Shown here piece after piece: positions 16,198-24,957 of a DNA stretch of 64,000 nt (position 1 is its first letter; each line of letters starts with the position of its first letter). The stretch lies in NCBI RefSeq assembly GCF_000213255.1, contig NC_015520.1, forward strand, positions 2,128,001 to 2,192,000. The letters are read 5' to 3'. A program made the translations under genes and the position numbers. The notes below the pieces were generated by a model, which saw only the letters and a list, made by a program, of their open reading frames with translations, was not told the origin of the DNA and did no database searches. Source of the DNA: Mahella australiensis 50-1 BON. GTDB taxonomy: Bacteria; Bacillota; Clostridia; Mahellales; Mahellaceae.

Positions 16198-16280
16198 ATA
16201 CAGGCATATAACGTTTCGACAGACAAACGGGCATGCTTATTTAAGCAAGAATTTAAATTGAAAACAAGGAGGAAATATCG

Positions 16281-17630
16281 ATGGTGAAGAAGATATTGGT
16301 ATTTATGCTGTGCGTTTCTATGCTTATAGGCCTGTTAGCGGGTTGCGGCAGTTCCGGCACAAGCAGTGATGATAAGGCTGATGACGTCAATGCGGGTAGC
16401 TCTACAGGAACGGATAATAACAAAGAACCTGTAACTATTACATTTTGGGCGCCTAATGAACAAAATGAACAATTCTATAAAGAAGCGGTGGCTGAATTCG
16501 AGAAACAGAACCCTAATATAAAAGTGGAAACAACAATGCTTCCTTCTATAAATACTGAAATTGATACCAAATTGAACGCAGCCAAACTTAGCGGAACATA
16601 TCCCGACGTTTTTGTAGCTTATCTGCTTTTTATAGGGACCAGAGGATCCAAAGGAGAATTTGCACCTTTAGACGATTATGTAAGCAAATGGGCTGACAAA
16701 GACGATATATTGGATAGCGCATACAATAGCGGCAAGTATGAAGGAAAGTTGCTGGGGCTGGGTTTCTTCCCTGCTCCAATGCTAATGGTGTACAGAAAGG
16801 ATTACTTTGAAGAGGCCGGATTGGACCCAAATAAACCGCCGACAAACTGGAATGAATTAAAGGAATATGCAATTAAGTTAACAAAAAAAGACGCAAGCGG
16901 AAAGCTGGTGCGTGCCGGTTGGGATATCCCTATTCAAAGCGGAACGTTTCTTCAAACTATGGTAAGACAAAACGGAGGTTTGTATATAGACGAAGAGAAA
17001 CAGTACCCGGCATTAGACGATCCAAAAGCTATTGAGGCGCTGAAGTTCGCAGTTGATATGTACAATACCATAGGAGGGTTTCCATACAGTTATAATAAAC
17101 TTGAAGAAGTACCTTTTATACAGGGTAAGAGTGCGATATCGGCTATGAATATCACCTGGCTTAATAATTTGTTCAAAGAGAAACCGGATCTACGAGGCAA
17201 AATAGATATCGTGCCCCCACTTGTCGGATACTCCGGCGATAAAAAAAGCGCATTCAACGGGTATAGATACTATACTATAGGCAACGATTCGAAGCATAAA
17301 GATGAGGCTTGGAAACTGATAGAATTTATGATGGGCAAGGAGTGGTTATGGAAAAATTATAAAGAATATTTTGTGCCTGTTGTAAGGAAATCTCTTCAGA
17401 ATGATTTCGTTTCTGATTTGAACAATCAGCAACTAAACGGTAAAGCCTTGCTCGAATATGTGGAATATGGACATGGCGAAGCTATTACGCCTTGGACATC
17501 AATAGTTAACCGATACGCTGAGCAAGCCTACCAAGAAGCCATATCGAATAATAAAACGCCGGAACAGGCTCTGAAAGATGCACAGAAAGCCGCAGTAGAC
17601 GATCTTAGAAAGAACGGGCTTATCAAGTGA
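16281..17630 (+). CDS. Sugar ABC transporter substrate-binding lipoprotein
   Basis: A 449-residue family 1 solute-binding protein. The signal peptide ends in the lipobox LLAGC with the lipidated C22, followed by a low-complexity Ser/Asp linker and then the domain starting near ITFWAPNEQNEQF. It binds an oligosaccharide outside the cell and delivers it to the two permeases downstream. The neighbouring sulfatases suggest a sulfated ligand. A GGAGG precedes the start. A hairpin at 17650-17682 follows the stop. Confidence 0.9.
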   Translation: MVKKILVFMLCVSMLIGLLAGCGSSGTSSDDKADDVNAGSSTGTDNNKEPVTITFWAPNEQNEQFYKEAVAEFEKQNPNIKVETTMLPSINTEIDTKLNAAKLSGTYPDVFVAYLLFIGTRGSKGEFAPLDDYVSKWADKDDILDSAYNSGKYEGKLLGLGFFPAPMLMVYRKDYFEEAGLDPNKPPTNWNELKEYAIKLTKKDASGKLVRAGWDIPIQSGTFLQTMVRQNGGLYIDEEKQYPALDDPKAIEALKFAVDMYNTIGGFPYSYNKLEEVPFIQGKSAISAMNITWLNNLFKEKPDLRGKIDIVPPLVGYSGDKKSAFNGYRYYTIGNDSKHKDEAWKLIEFMMGKEWLWKNYKEYFVPVVRKSLQNDFVSDLNNQQLNGKALLEYVEYGHGEAITPWTSIVNRYAEQAYQEAISNNKTPEQALKDAQKAAVDDLRKNGLIK

Positions 17631-17649
17631 AATAAGGCGATTCCTTTGA

Positions 17650-17682
17650 GCTTTATCAGGAGTATAACCCCCCTGATAAAGC
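17650..17682 (+). promoter_or_regulatory. Intercistronic hairpin after the binding-protein gene
   Basis: A perfect 11-bp stem (GCTTTATCAGG / CCTGATAAAGC) with an 11-nt loop, followed by an A-rich rather than T-rich run. It more likely protects the 3' end of the binding-protein message or partly stops transcription than acts as a full terminator. Confidence 0.7.
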
Positions 17683-17710
17683 CTATAAAAAAAAGAAGGA
17701 GTATAAATAA

Positions 17711-18619
17711 ATGAACGATGTTATAAAATCAAACAACAAAAAACATACGCTCGGCAACGATAATTTGGCAGGGTATATAATGATAGCGCCGTTTTATGTA
17801 TTTATGTTGATATTTGTATTGGTACCTATAATAATTAATATTTTCCTTAGTTTTACCAATTATAATTTTACATCCGGAAGGTTTATAGGGTTCGATAATT
17901 ACATCAATATTTTTACCGATGACATAGCCCGTATATCATTCAGAAACACCATTGTTTATACATTGTTCAATCTGCCGATAACTATGGTTTTGAGCATGTT
18001 GTTGGCTAATCTGATGAACAGTAAAATAAAGGGTATATCTATTTACAGAACCACCTTATTTCTACCGCACGCAGTATCTATGGTAGCCGTATCAATGATA
18101 TGGATATGGATATATGATCCCATGAACGGTTATTTGAACAACCTGCTTAAATTATTCGGCATACAAGGAAGACAATGGCTTTATGACCCTAATACGGCTC
18201 TTGGCAGTATAATAGCAATGAGCATATGGAAGACAACCGGTTATTATATGATAATATATTTGGCCGGCTTGCAGGGTATACCATCGCAATTATATGAGGC
18301 GGCCACAATAGACGGAGCCGGCAGCATTCAAAAGTTTCGACATATAACGGTGCCCATGCTGCGTCCTATAACGTTCTTTATCTTCGTTACAGGCATGATA
18401 CAAAACTTCAATGTATTCGAGCAGGTAAATGTAATGACAGGAGGGGGGCCCATGAACTCTACTACTACAATAATGCATCAGATATATATAAGGGCTTTTA
18501 ATGATTACCTTATGGGATATTCGGCCGCATTGAGCGTTATACTGCTCATCGTGGTATCTGCCATAACGCTGATAAACCTTAAATACGGCAGCCAAGGTAC
18601 CGATCTGGAATTGGATTGA
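17711..18619 (+). CDS. Sugar ABC transporter permease, MalF/UgpA type
   Basis: A 302-residue permease with six predicted membrane helices. The cytoplasmic EAA loop reads EAATIDGAGSIQKFRHITVP, where the shared ATPase docks. The first helix follows a charged N-terminus of about 20 residues. It pairs with the next gene 13 bp downstream. No ATPase gene is present, as is usual for Firmicute sugar importers that share MsmX. Confidence 0.92.
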   Translation: MNDVIKSNNKKHTLGNDNLAGYIMIAPFYVFMLIFVLVPIIINIFLSFTNYNFTSGRFIGFDNYINIFTDDIARISFRNTIVYTLFNLPITMVLSMLLANLMNSKIKGISIYRTTLFLPHAVSMVAVSMIWIWIYDPMNGYLNNLLKLFGIQGRQWLYDPNTALGSIIAMSIWKTTGYYMIIYLAGLQGIPSQLYEAATIDGAGSIQKFRHITVPMLRPITFFIFVTGMIQNFNVFEQVNVMTGGGPMNSTTTIMHQIYIRAFNDYLMGYSAALSVILLIVVSAITLINLKYGSQGTDLELD

Positions 18620-18632
18620 GAGGTATTAATTA

Positions 18633-19502
18633 ATGATAGGTAGCAAAAAGAGTTCAAAATATGTTTTTACAATAACAATGATAATTTTATCATTTATAAT
18701 GTTATTCCCATTTGTATTGATGTTGTCGACATCATTTAAGAGCATGGCTGAGGTATATGAAAATCCTCTGTCACTTCTGCCCGATAAAATTATGTTTTCT
18801 AACTATAAAGAAGCCATGGGGCGTGGGGATTGGCCGCGCTATTTCTATAATTCATCCGTGATAACAGTCGCTGCTGTAATTATAAGCCTGCTATTTAACT
18901 CTACTGCCGGGTATGCGTTTGCCAGATTGAATTTTAAGGGTAGAGACATTTTATTTGCGCTGTCGCTTATAGGAATGATGGTTCCGCCTCAAGTATCCAT
19001 GGTGCCTATATTCATAATTATGAAACATGTACCGTTAGCGGGCGGCAACAATATCCTCGGTCAGGGAGGCATCGGATGGATTAATTCGTATATGGGTATA
19101 ATTGCTCCTTATATCGCGGGGGCTTTTGGTGTATTCCTTTTTAGACAATACTATCTCAATTTCCCCTCGTCCTTAGACGATGCCGCCAAGATAGATGGAT
19201 TAAACAGGATACAAACATTCTTCCGTATATATCTGCCAAACAGTAAACCTATAATAGCCACACTGATAGCTTTAAAAACAACATCGACATGGAACGATTA
19301 TACCTGGCCCCTTATAATTATTCAAAAGGAAGAACTCAGAACAGTGCAATTAGCGTTATCGCTTTTCAGGCAAGAAACTTATACTGAGTGGAATCTCCTT
19401 ATGGCGGCTACGACACTTGTTATACTTCCAGTATTTATTGTATTTCTACTCTTGCAGAAATATTTCGTAGAAGGTATTGTAACCAGTGGTCTTAAAGCCT
19501 AA
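18633..19502 (+). CDS. Sugar ABC transporter permease, MalG/UgpE type
   Basis: A 289-residue permease with six helices and the EAA loop DDAAKIDGLNRIQTFFRIYLP. It is the second half of the channel formed with the preceding permease. The ATG has a modest Shine-Dalgarno (GAGG). A ROK regulator follows after 41 bp. Confidence 0.92.
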   Translation: MIGSKKSSKYVFTITMIILSFIMLFPFVLMLSTSFKSMAEVYENPLSLLPDKIMFSNYKEAMGRGDWPRYFYNSSVITVAAVIISLLFNSTAGYAFARLNFKGRDILFALSLIGMMVPPQVSMVPIFIIMKHVPLAGGNNILGQGGIGWINSYMGIIAPYIAGAFGVFLFRQYYLNFPSSLDDAAKIDGLNRIQTFFRIYLPNSKPIIATLIALKTTSTWNDYTWPLIIIQKEELRTVQLALSLFRQETYTEWNLLMAATTLVILPVFIVFLLLQKYFVEGIVTSGLKA

Positions 19503-19543
19503 AATATTGTTAATAAAATTAAAATTAGAAGGGTTAAGGACAA

Positions 19544-20770
19544 ATGGTTTTTCCCAATGATGCCAAAAAAGTATCGAACAAGAATATATTTGAATTAATA
19601 AGAAGATATGGCCCAATATCAAAAGCCGATTTAAGTAATATGATAGGCTGCTCGATAACCACCGTATCGCGAGCTGTAGAAGAGCTCTTGACATCTGATA
19701 TAATTTTGGTCAACGATACCGGTGATTCCAAAGGTGGTAGAAAACCTATGCTTTATTCTATAAACGGTAATGCATGTTATTCTTTCGCCATAGAGATTTC
19801 ACGCGGATTATTAATGGTAACACTTATAAACCTGAATGCAGAAATCATTGCCAAAAAAGTTTTTTATATAAGCAGTGGTATAACACCAGAAGAGGTAGTA
19901 ACAAAAATTGCGGAAACTATAGGTGAAATAAGCGGCCACCTCAATAACGAACTTATTAACAAAATTCTCGGGGTATGCATTACAACTACCGGGCCTCTTG
20001 ACAGAAAGAACGGTATAATATTGAAATCGCATAGTTTCGATTCGGATAGATGGAACAACGTGCCTATATGCGAGATGTTGAAGAGGAAAATATCGTTTCC
20101 GGTATTTTTAGATAACCTCGCTTGCGCGTCTATATTAGCAGAACACTGGTATGGAGCAGCTAAAAATCTTGATAATGCGGTTTTTGTATATACATCTTAC
20201 GGCATCGGATGCGGTATAATAACCAACGGTTACCTTCTAGAAGGTGTTGATGATATTACAGGCGCTTTAGGACATATGATTATAGATATTAACGGTGAAA
20301 AATGTACTTGCGGCCATAAAGGCTGCCTCGAAACGTTCTCGTCAATACCGTATATGCTTAAACATGCATCCGAGGCCATATTAAATGGAAGACAAACGAT
20401 TTTGACGCAACATATCGGGCAAGACATATCGTGCCTGACATTCGACATGTTATGCGAGGCTCTCGTTGAAGGCGACGAGCTATGCAATGATGTTATAAAC
20501 AAAGCAGCTTATGCCTATGGTTTGGCACTAGCCAACTTTATAAATCTTATGCGGCCTAAAATGGTTATATTGGGCGGCGAAACCATAGATAAGTGCCCTT
20601 GTTTTTACGATATAGCCGTGGCAACGGCCATTGAAAGCACATACCCAGAACCGGTCAAAGATATAAAGTTTGATAAAGCCTCGCTGGGTATGTACGAATC
20701 CGTGATCGGGGCTGCCGCAAAAGTATTTAATTTATATTTAAATGAAAGGAAGCATGAAAATATATTATGA
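19544..20770 (+). CDS. ROK-family transcriptional regulator
   Basis: A 408-residue repressor with an N-terminal winged helix-turn-helix (about 14-55) and a ROK sugar-binding domain. The zinc site is intact: H244 with C254, C256 and C261 in the CTCGHKGC loop. In XylR/NagC-type regulators the sugar or sugar phosphate releases DNA. The usual ENDANA stretch reads DNLACA (190-195), so kinase activity is unlikely. It lies inside the sulfatase/importer operon and probably controls it, perhaps through the repeat at 14786-14821. Confidence 0.9.
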   Translation: MVFPNDAKKVSNKNIFELIRRYGPISKADLSNMIGCSITTVSRAVEELLTSDIILVNDTGDSKGGRKPMLYSINGNACYSFAIEISRGLLMVTLINLNAEIIAKKVFYISSGITPEEVVTKIAETIGEISGHLNNELINKILGVCITTTGPLDRKNGIILKSHSFDSDRWNNVPICEMLKRKISFPVFLDNLACASILAEHWYGAAKNLDNAVFVYTSYGIGCGIITNGYLLEGVDDITGALGHMIIDINGEKCTCGHKGCLETFSSIPYMLKHASEAILNGRQTILTQHIGQDISCLTFDMLCEALVEGDELCNDVINKAAYAYGLALANFINLMRPKMVILGGETIDKCPCFYDIAVATAIESTYPEPVKDIKFDKASLGMYESVIGAAAKVFNLYLNERKHENIL

Positions 20771-22269
20771 AGGCAATAATGGTTATGTTCGATTCACTCA
20801 ACCGTCATATGCTGCCGCCATATGGATGTAATTGGGTTAAAGCGCCTAATTTTGAGCGTTTGGCGGCTATGACGGTAACATTTGATAATTGTTATATAGG
20901 AAGTGCGCCCTGTATGCCGGCCAGAAGGGAACTTCATACGGGTAGATACAACTTCTTGCACAGGAGTTGGGGGCCGATTGAACCGTTTGACGATTCCATG
21001 CCGGAGATTTTAAAGAATGACGGAATATATACGCATCTGGTAAGCGACCATTATCATTATTGGGAAGATGGCGGCTGTACGTATCATACTCGGTATAATA
21101 CGTGGGAGGCTTTTCGAGGGCAGGAAGGAGACCCGTGGAAAGGAAACGTTGTTGATCCATCTATCCCACCTTCCATAGGCGGACCCGGAGGAAACCTGTG
21201 GCGACAGGATTGGGTAAACCGTAAATATATGGCGACGGAAGAAGAACTGCCCCAAGCTAAAACTTTCGCAGCCGGTTTGGAATTCATTAGGACTAATTAT
21301 ACAGAGGATAACTGGTTCCTGCAAATAGAAACATTTGACCCGCACGAACCGTACCTTGCACCAAAAAAATACAAAGACCTTTATCCTCATGAATACAATG
21401 GGCCACACTTCGACTGGCCGCCATACAGACGCGTTGAAGAAACGCAGCAACAGGTCGAGCATTGTCGCTATGAATACGCTGCCTTGCTAAGCATGTGCGA
21501 CGAATATCTAGGCAAAGTGCTGGATATGATGGACGAACTTGATTTATGGGAAGACACCATGCTCATAGTGAATACCGACCATGGCTTTCTATTGGGGGAA
21601 CACGGCTGGTGGGCTAAGACCATGCCGCCGTTTTATAATGAGATAGCACATATTCCGCTGTTTATATGGGACCCGCGATGCGGCATAAAAGGCGAGCGGC
21701 GCGAAGCTCTTGTACAAACTATCGATTTAGCGCCCACATTATTGGATTTCTTCAATGTCAATATTCCTGAAAATATGCAAGGAATGGCACTGAAAGATAC
21801 CATAACTTCAGATGTGAAAATAAGGGAGGCAGCGTTATTTGGTATACATGGTGGGCATGTGAACTGTACAGATAGCAGATATATTTACATGCGCGCCCCT
21901 GTTACTGCAAATAACGAACCATTGTATGAATACACACTTATGCCTACGCATATGAGGCATCCTTTTTATCCCGAAGAATTGCAGGATATAGGGCTTGCTC
22001 TACCATTCGCCTTTACCAAGGGCTGCAGAACTATGAAGATAAAAGTGCCGGGGCGCGACCTGAGTAAGATAGATAAAGATACGATGAGTAGTATGCTGTT
22101 TGACTTGGAAAGCGATCCTAAGCAGGAGAATCCTATAAATGATCCTGATGTAGAGGAAATGATGATAGAGCATATTATTGAATTGATGAAAGCCAACGAT
22201 GCGCCGACAGAACAGTTTGAGCGATTGGGATTACTACAATATACCGATACAAGGATTGGAGATAGATAA
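20767..22269 (+). CDS. Second Cys-type sulfatase (no signal peptide)
   Basis: A 500-residue sulfatase of a different subfamily from the first. It begins MKAIMVMFDSLNRHMLPPYG, with formylglycine signature C49-M-P-A-R and TGR at 58-60, and NTDHGFLLGEHGWW as the later metal site. There is no signal peptide. The start overlaps the ROK stop by 4 bp, so the two are coupled. Two dissimilar sulfatases in one operon suggest a ligand sulfated at more than one position. Confidence 0.9.
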   Translation: MKAIMVMFDSLNRHMLPPYGCNWVKAPNFERLAAMTVTFDNCYIGSAPCMPARRELHTGRYNFLHRSWGPIEPFDDSMPEILKNDGIYTHLVSDHYHYWEDGGCTYHTRYNTWEAFRGQEGDPWKGNVVDPSIPPSIGGPGGNLWRQDWVNRKYMATEEELPQAKTFAAGLEFIRTNYTEDNWFLQIETFDPHEPYLAPKKYKDLYPHEYNGPHFDWPPYRRVEETQQQVEHCRYEYAALLSMCDEYLGKVLDMMDELDLWEDTMLIVNTDHGFLLGEHGWWAKTMPPFYNEIAHIPLFIWDPRCGIKGERREALVQTIDLAPTLLDFFNVNIPENMQGMALKDTITSDVKIREAALFGIHGGHVNCTDSRYIYMRAPVTANNEPLYEYTLMPTHMRHPFYPEELQDIGLALPFAFTKGCRTMKIKVPGRDLSKIDKDTMSSMLFDLESDPKQENPINDPDVEEMMIEHIIELMKANDAPTEQFERLGLLQYTDTRIGDR

Positions 22270-22270
22270 C

Positions 22271-23041
22271 ATGAAAGTTACAATAAATCCCGGTAAAAGA
22301 AACGATATTACCTTTCTGGAAATATCGACCGATGACAGAAGAAATAACAAGCCTATGGTTATAATCATCCATGGCTGGAGTGCCAGAAAGGAAAATATGC
22401 TTTTCCCAGCGTATTTTCTAGCACAAAGCGGCTTTTTTGTTATAGCTCCTGATGCTTACGGCCATGGAGAAAGGAAAACCGATGCACTCAAAGAACCCTT
22501 GTCCATACTGATGAATGCTATCGCCATAACCGCTGACGACATTAATACGCTTATAGACAACTATACAGATGACGATAGAGTGGATACGACACGCGTTGGC
22601 CTTGCCGGAGTCTCCATGGGAGGTATTATCACATATTCCTATATTGTAAAGAAAGATCGCAAGGTAAAAGCAGCGGTTTCGCTTATAAGCACACCAGATA
22701 TATCAGCAGCTCTTGATTCATCCAGTAAAGAAGCCTTATTTAAAATGGCTGGCATTGACCTACACGATGACGATAGTAAAGCGAAAGAAATATTGAAGAT
22801 TGCGGAAGCTATTCAGCCTGCTAAACACTATCAAGATATAAACGGCTTACCTCTTCTTATTTTGAATGGTACGGCAGATCCTTTAATTGATATAGAAAAC
22901 GTAAGGAAATTCTATAATTTTATGAAACCTATTTATTATGACGCTGAAGCCATTCAAATGATAGAGTATCCGGACGTGGGGCATGCAGTTAATTTTAATA
23001 TGGTTCAAGACATGGCGCAATGGTTTGAAACATATCTCTAA
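22271..23041 (+). CDS. Alpha/beta hydrolase (esterase/dienelactone-hydrolase-like)
   Basis: A 256-residue serine hydrolase. HGWSARKEN forms the oxyanion region, the nucleophile elbow is GVSMGG, and a late Asp (NGTADPL) and His (VGHAVNF) complete the triad. It starts 1 bp after the sulfatase stop with GGAG 9 nt upstream; the longer frame inside the sulfatase gene is an artefact. As the last gene of the sulfated-sugar operon it may remove acyl groups from the imported sugar; this is inference. Confidence 0.85.
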   Translation: MKVTINPGKRNDITFLEISTDDRRNNKPMVIIIHGWSARKENMLFPAYFLAQSGFFVIAPDAYGHGERKTDALKEPLSILMNAIAITADDINTLIDNYTDDDRVDTTRVGLAGVSMGGIITYSYIVKKDRKVKAAVSLISTPDISAALDSSSKEALFKMAGIDLHDDDSKAKEILKIAEAIQPAKHYQDINGLPLLILNGTADPLIDIENVRKFYNFMKPIYYDAEAIQMIEYPDVGHAVNFNMVQDMAQWFETYL

Positions 23042-23046
23042 ACATC

Positions 23047-23076
23047 AACAGGCTGACGAATATTCGTCAGCCTGTT
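23047..23076. terminator. Hairpin between converging operons
   Basis: A perfect 14-bp inverted repeat (AACAGGCTGACGAA / TTCGTCAGCCTGTT) starts 6 bp after the alpha/beta-hydrolase stop and 15 bp beyond the tautomerase stop. Neither side has a clear T-run, so it may act as a bidirectional transcript end or RNA-protecting structure. Confidence 0.6.
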
Positions 23077-23090
23077 CCGTATAAAAGCTA

Positions 23091-23279
23091 TTATTTGTGT
23101 GTTTCAGACAGCAGTTTGCCACCGGCGCCTATGTTATCCATGCTATTCTCGCGTATGATTATGCTGAAGGCCTGCTCGGGTATACCCAGCACCTCGTGGG
23201 CCGTCTGGGTCAGCTTGGCCACCAATTCAGCTTTTTTCTCTTTGCTCATCTGAGGGCCATCGAATTGGATAAACGGCAT
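23091..23279 (-). CDS. 4-oxalocrotonate tautomerase family protein
   Basis: A 62-residue member of the tautomerase superfamily. It begins MPFIQFDGP, so Pro becomes the catalytic N-terminal residue after Met removal, and Arg residues follow later (IIIREN). The short length is right for 4-OT, a hexamer of 62-residue subunits. ATG 23279 has AAAGGAG upstream; the much longer frame to 23429 has no family similarity. It follows the SIS gene by about 70 bp and may be the end of the mannosidase operon. The substrate is unknown. Confidence 0.85.
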   Translation of the reverse strand: MPFIQFDGPQMSKEKKAELVAKLTQTAHEVLGIPEQAFSIIIRENSMDNIGAGGKLLSETHK

Positions 23280-23349
23280 ATGTATCATCTCCTTTCGTTC
23301 ATTCCCGCCAAAGTTTATTATAACATCATAACTGCGGTATTTCACCCAT

Positions 23350-23991
23350 TCATATAAGCTCTTCCTCCAGCATAGCGCACAATGTGTGGTATACCGGCAT
23401 ATGAAACTCCTGCACGTCCGGCGTATCATTCGCAGGCACTTTTATGGTTATGTCGCATATACCGTCCATTTTACCGCCGCTTCTACCGGTCAGGCCCACA
23501 GTATCCACTCCCACTGCCTTAGCTACATATAATGCATCTATCACATTTGCGGAATTGCCCGATGTGCTTATGCCTATCAGCACGTCATATTTATTGCCCA
23601 GGGCATAAACCTGCTGTGCAAACACTAATGAAGCGTCCACATCGTTGGCAAAAGCAGTAAAAAACGCGTCCTGTCCAACCAGTGCTATGGCCGGCAGAGC
23701 TCCTTGAAGTTTGGAGGCTATATAACGCCCCCTTTCTCCATCGGCATCCTCTATAGAACGCTTTACATCATCGGGCAGAGGGCGGCTCTTTAGGAAGCCT
23801 TTCATCAATTCTCCCACTATATGTTGAGCATCGGCCGCACTGCCGCCATTGCCGCATACCAGAATCTTGCCGCCGCTCGCCAAATCCGCAGCTATGAGTT
23901 CAAAAGCTCTTTCTATATCATCCCTGCACGCATTCAGCGACGGGTAACGTTCCATGAGGCGGTCCAGATGCTTTTTGGTATTCTCCTTCAT
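23350..23991 (-). CDS. SIS-domain sugar-phosphate isomerase, GmhA/phosphoheptose-isomerase-like
   Basis: A 213-residue single SIS domain with the phosphosugar loop CGNGGSAADAQH at 46-57, GISTSGNSANV and GLTGRSGG. GmhA makes heptose phosphate for envelope glycans. In Firmicutes, relatives next to ROK kinases often act on aldose/ketose phosphates or related sugars. Its ATG overlaps the ROK kinase stop (ATGA), so the two are coupled. Mannose-6-phosphate isomerisation is an attractive guess in this operon but is not shown by sequence. Confidence 0.82.
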   Translation of the reverse strand: MKENTKKHLDRLMERYPSLNACRDDIERAFELIAADLASGGKILVCGNGGSAADAQHIVGELMKGFLKSRPLPDDVKRSIEDADGERGRYIASKLQGALPAIALVGQDAFFTAFANDVDASLVFAQQVYALGNKYDVLIGISTSGNSANVIDALYVAKAVGVDTVGLTGRSGGKMDGICDITIKVPANDTPDVQEFHMPVYHTLCAMLEEELI

Positions 23992-24953
23992 ACTACATTC
24001 TCCCTCCAATTTTCTATAGCTATCGACAGGCTGGCATAATCCCCTATGGCCTCGCCCAAGCCAGGCGTCATTATGCTGCAGCGCCGAGCCGCTATAGGCA
24101 ACGCTTCTTCCTTTATTACTTTTTCGGCCTCGGGCTGCAGTATATCGCGGCAGCGAGCAAATATGCTGCCTATGATAATCCTCTCGGGATTTAATATATC
24201 TATTATAATAGACAGTCCATATCCGAGATACTTACCTGATATTTTCAGTATCTCTGTTGCTAATGGATCGCCAACAGCAGCCGCTTTACCGACGTCCTCC
24301 GCAGTTATACTATCCGCCTGTTCAACCGTGGGACAAAACGCCACGGTCTTGCCGTTTTTAATGCTATCTTTTATCATTTGAGCGGCTAATTTCGCTATAC
24401 CGCCGCCGCTGCAAAAACCCTCGAAAGAGCCTGCTTTGCCATAGCCGACGGGGCCATCCGGCGCTAACCTTATATGGCCTACCTCGCCTGCCGTATCGGT
24501 GATACCGCTGTACAAGCGGCCGTTTAGTATCAGCCCTGCTCCCATACCCGTACCGAAAGTCAAAAATACCATATTATCGCATCCCACTCCGGCACCGAAG
24601 CGGTGTTCGGCCAAAGCACATGCATTGGCATCGTTTTGCAGATAAGCCGGTACGCCGAAACGCCGGCTCATTATATCTACAATGTGCACATTATCCCATC
24701 CTGGCAGATTTGGCGGCGACATAATTATACCTTTGCGGCTGTCCAGCGGGCCGCCACAACTTATGCCTATAGCGACTACTTCTGGTCCCATGAGTTGCTG
24801 TGCCATTGCCGTCAGTTTGTCCAACATTTGCTCCGGCCCTTTATCGGCTTCTGATGGTAATTTGAGTTTTTTTAATATGCGCCCATCAGATGTTCCAAGT
24901 ATGGCTGCGAGTTTGGTGCCTCCTATATCCAATCCTATGAAATATCTTCCCAT
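23988..24953 (-). CDS. ROK-family sugar kinase
   Basis: A 321-residue ROK kinase without a DNA-binding domain. The phosphate loop is DIGGTK (9-14), the catalytic region NDANACALAEH and EVGHIRL. The Cys-rich zinc loop of most ROK kinases is replaced by FEGFCSGGG. It probably phosphorylates glucose or mannose released by the two mannosidases upstream. It starts 4 bp after the alpha-mannosidase stop. Confidence 0.88.
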   Translation of the reverse strand: MGRYFIGLDIGGTKLAAILGTSDGRILKKLKLPSEADKGPEQMLDKLTAMAQQLMGPEVVAIGISCGGPLDSRKGIIMSPPNLPGWDNVHIVDIMSRRFGVPAYLQNDANACALAEHRFGAGVGCDNMVFLTFGTGMGAGLILNGRLYSGITDTAGEVGHIRLAPDGPVGYGKAGSFEGFCSGGGIAKLAAQMIKDSIKNGKTVAFCPTVEQADSITAEDVGKAAAVGDPLATEILKISGKYLGYGLSIIIDILNPERIIIGSIFARCRDILQPEAEKVIKEEALPIAARRCSIMTPGLGEAIGDYASLSIAIENWRENVV

Positions 24954-24957
24954 TCCA

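Noticed and set aside
23047-23076. Attachment or recombination site
   Set aside because: The long palindrome lies between converging gene ends, where transcript-end hairpins are expected, and there is no integrase nearby.
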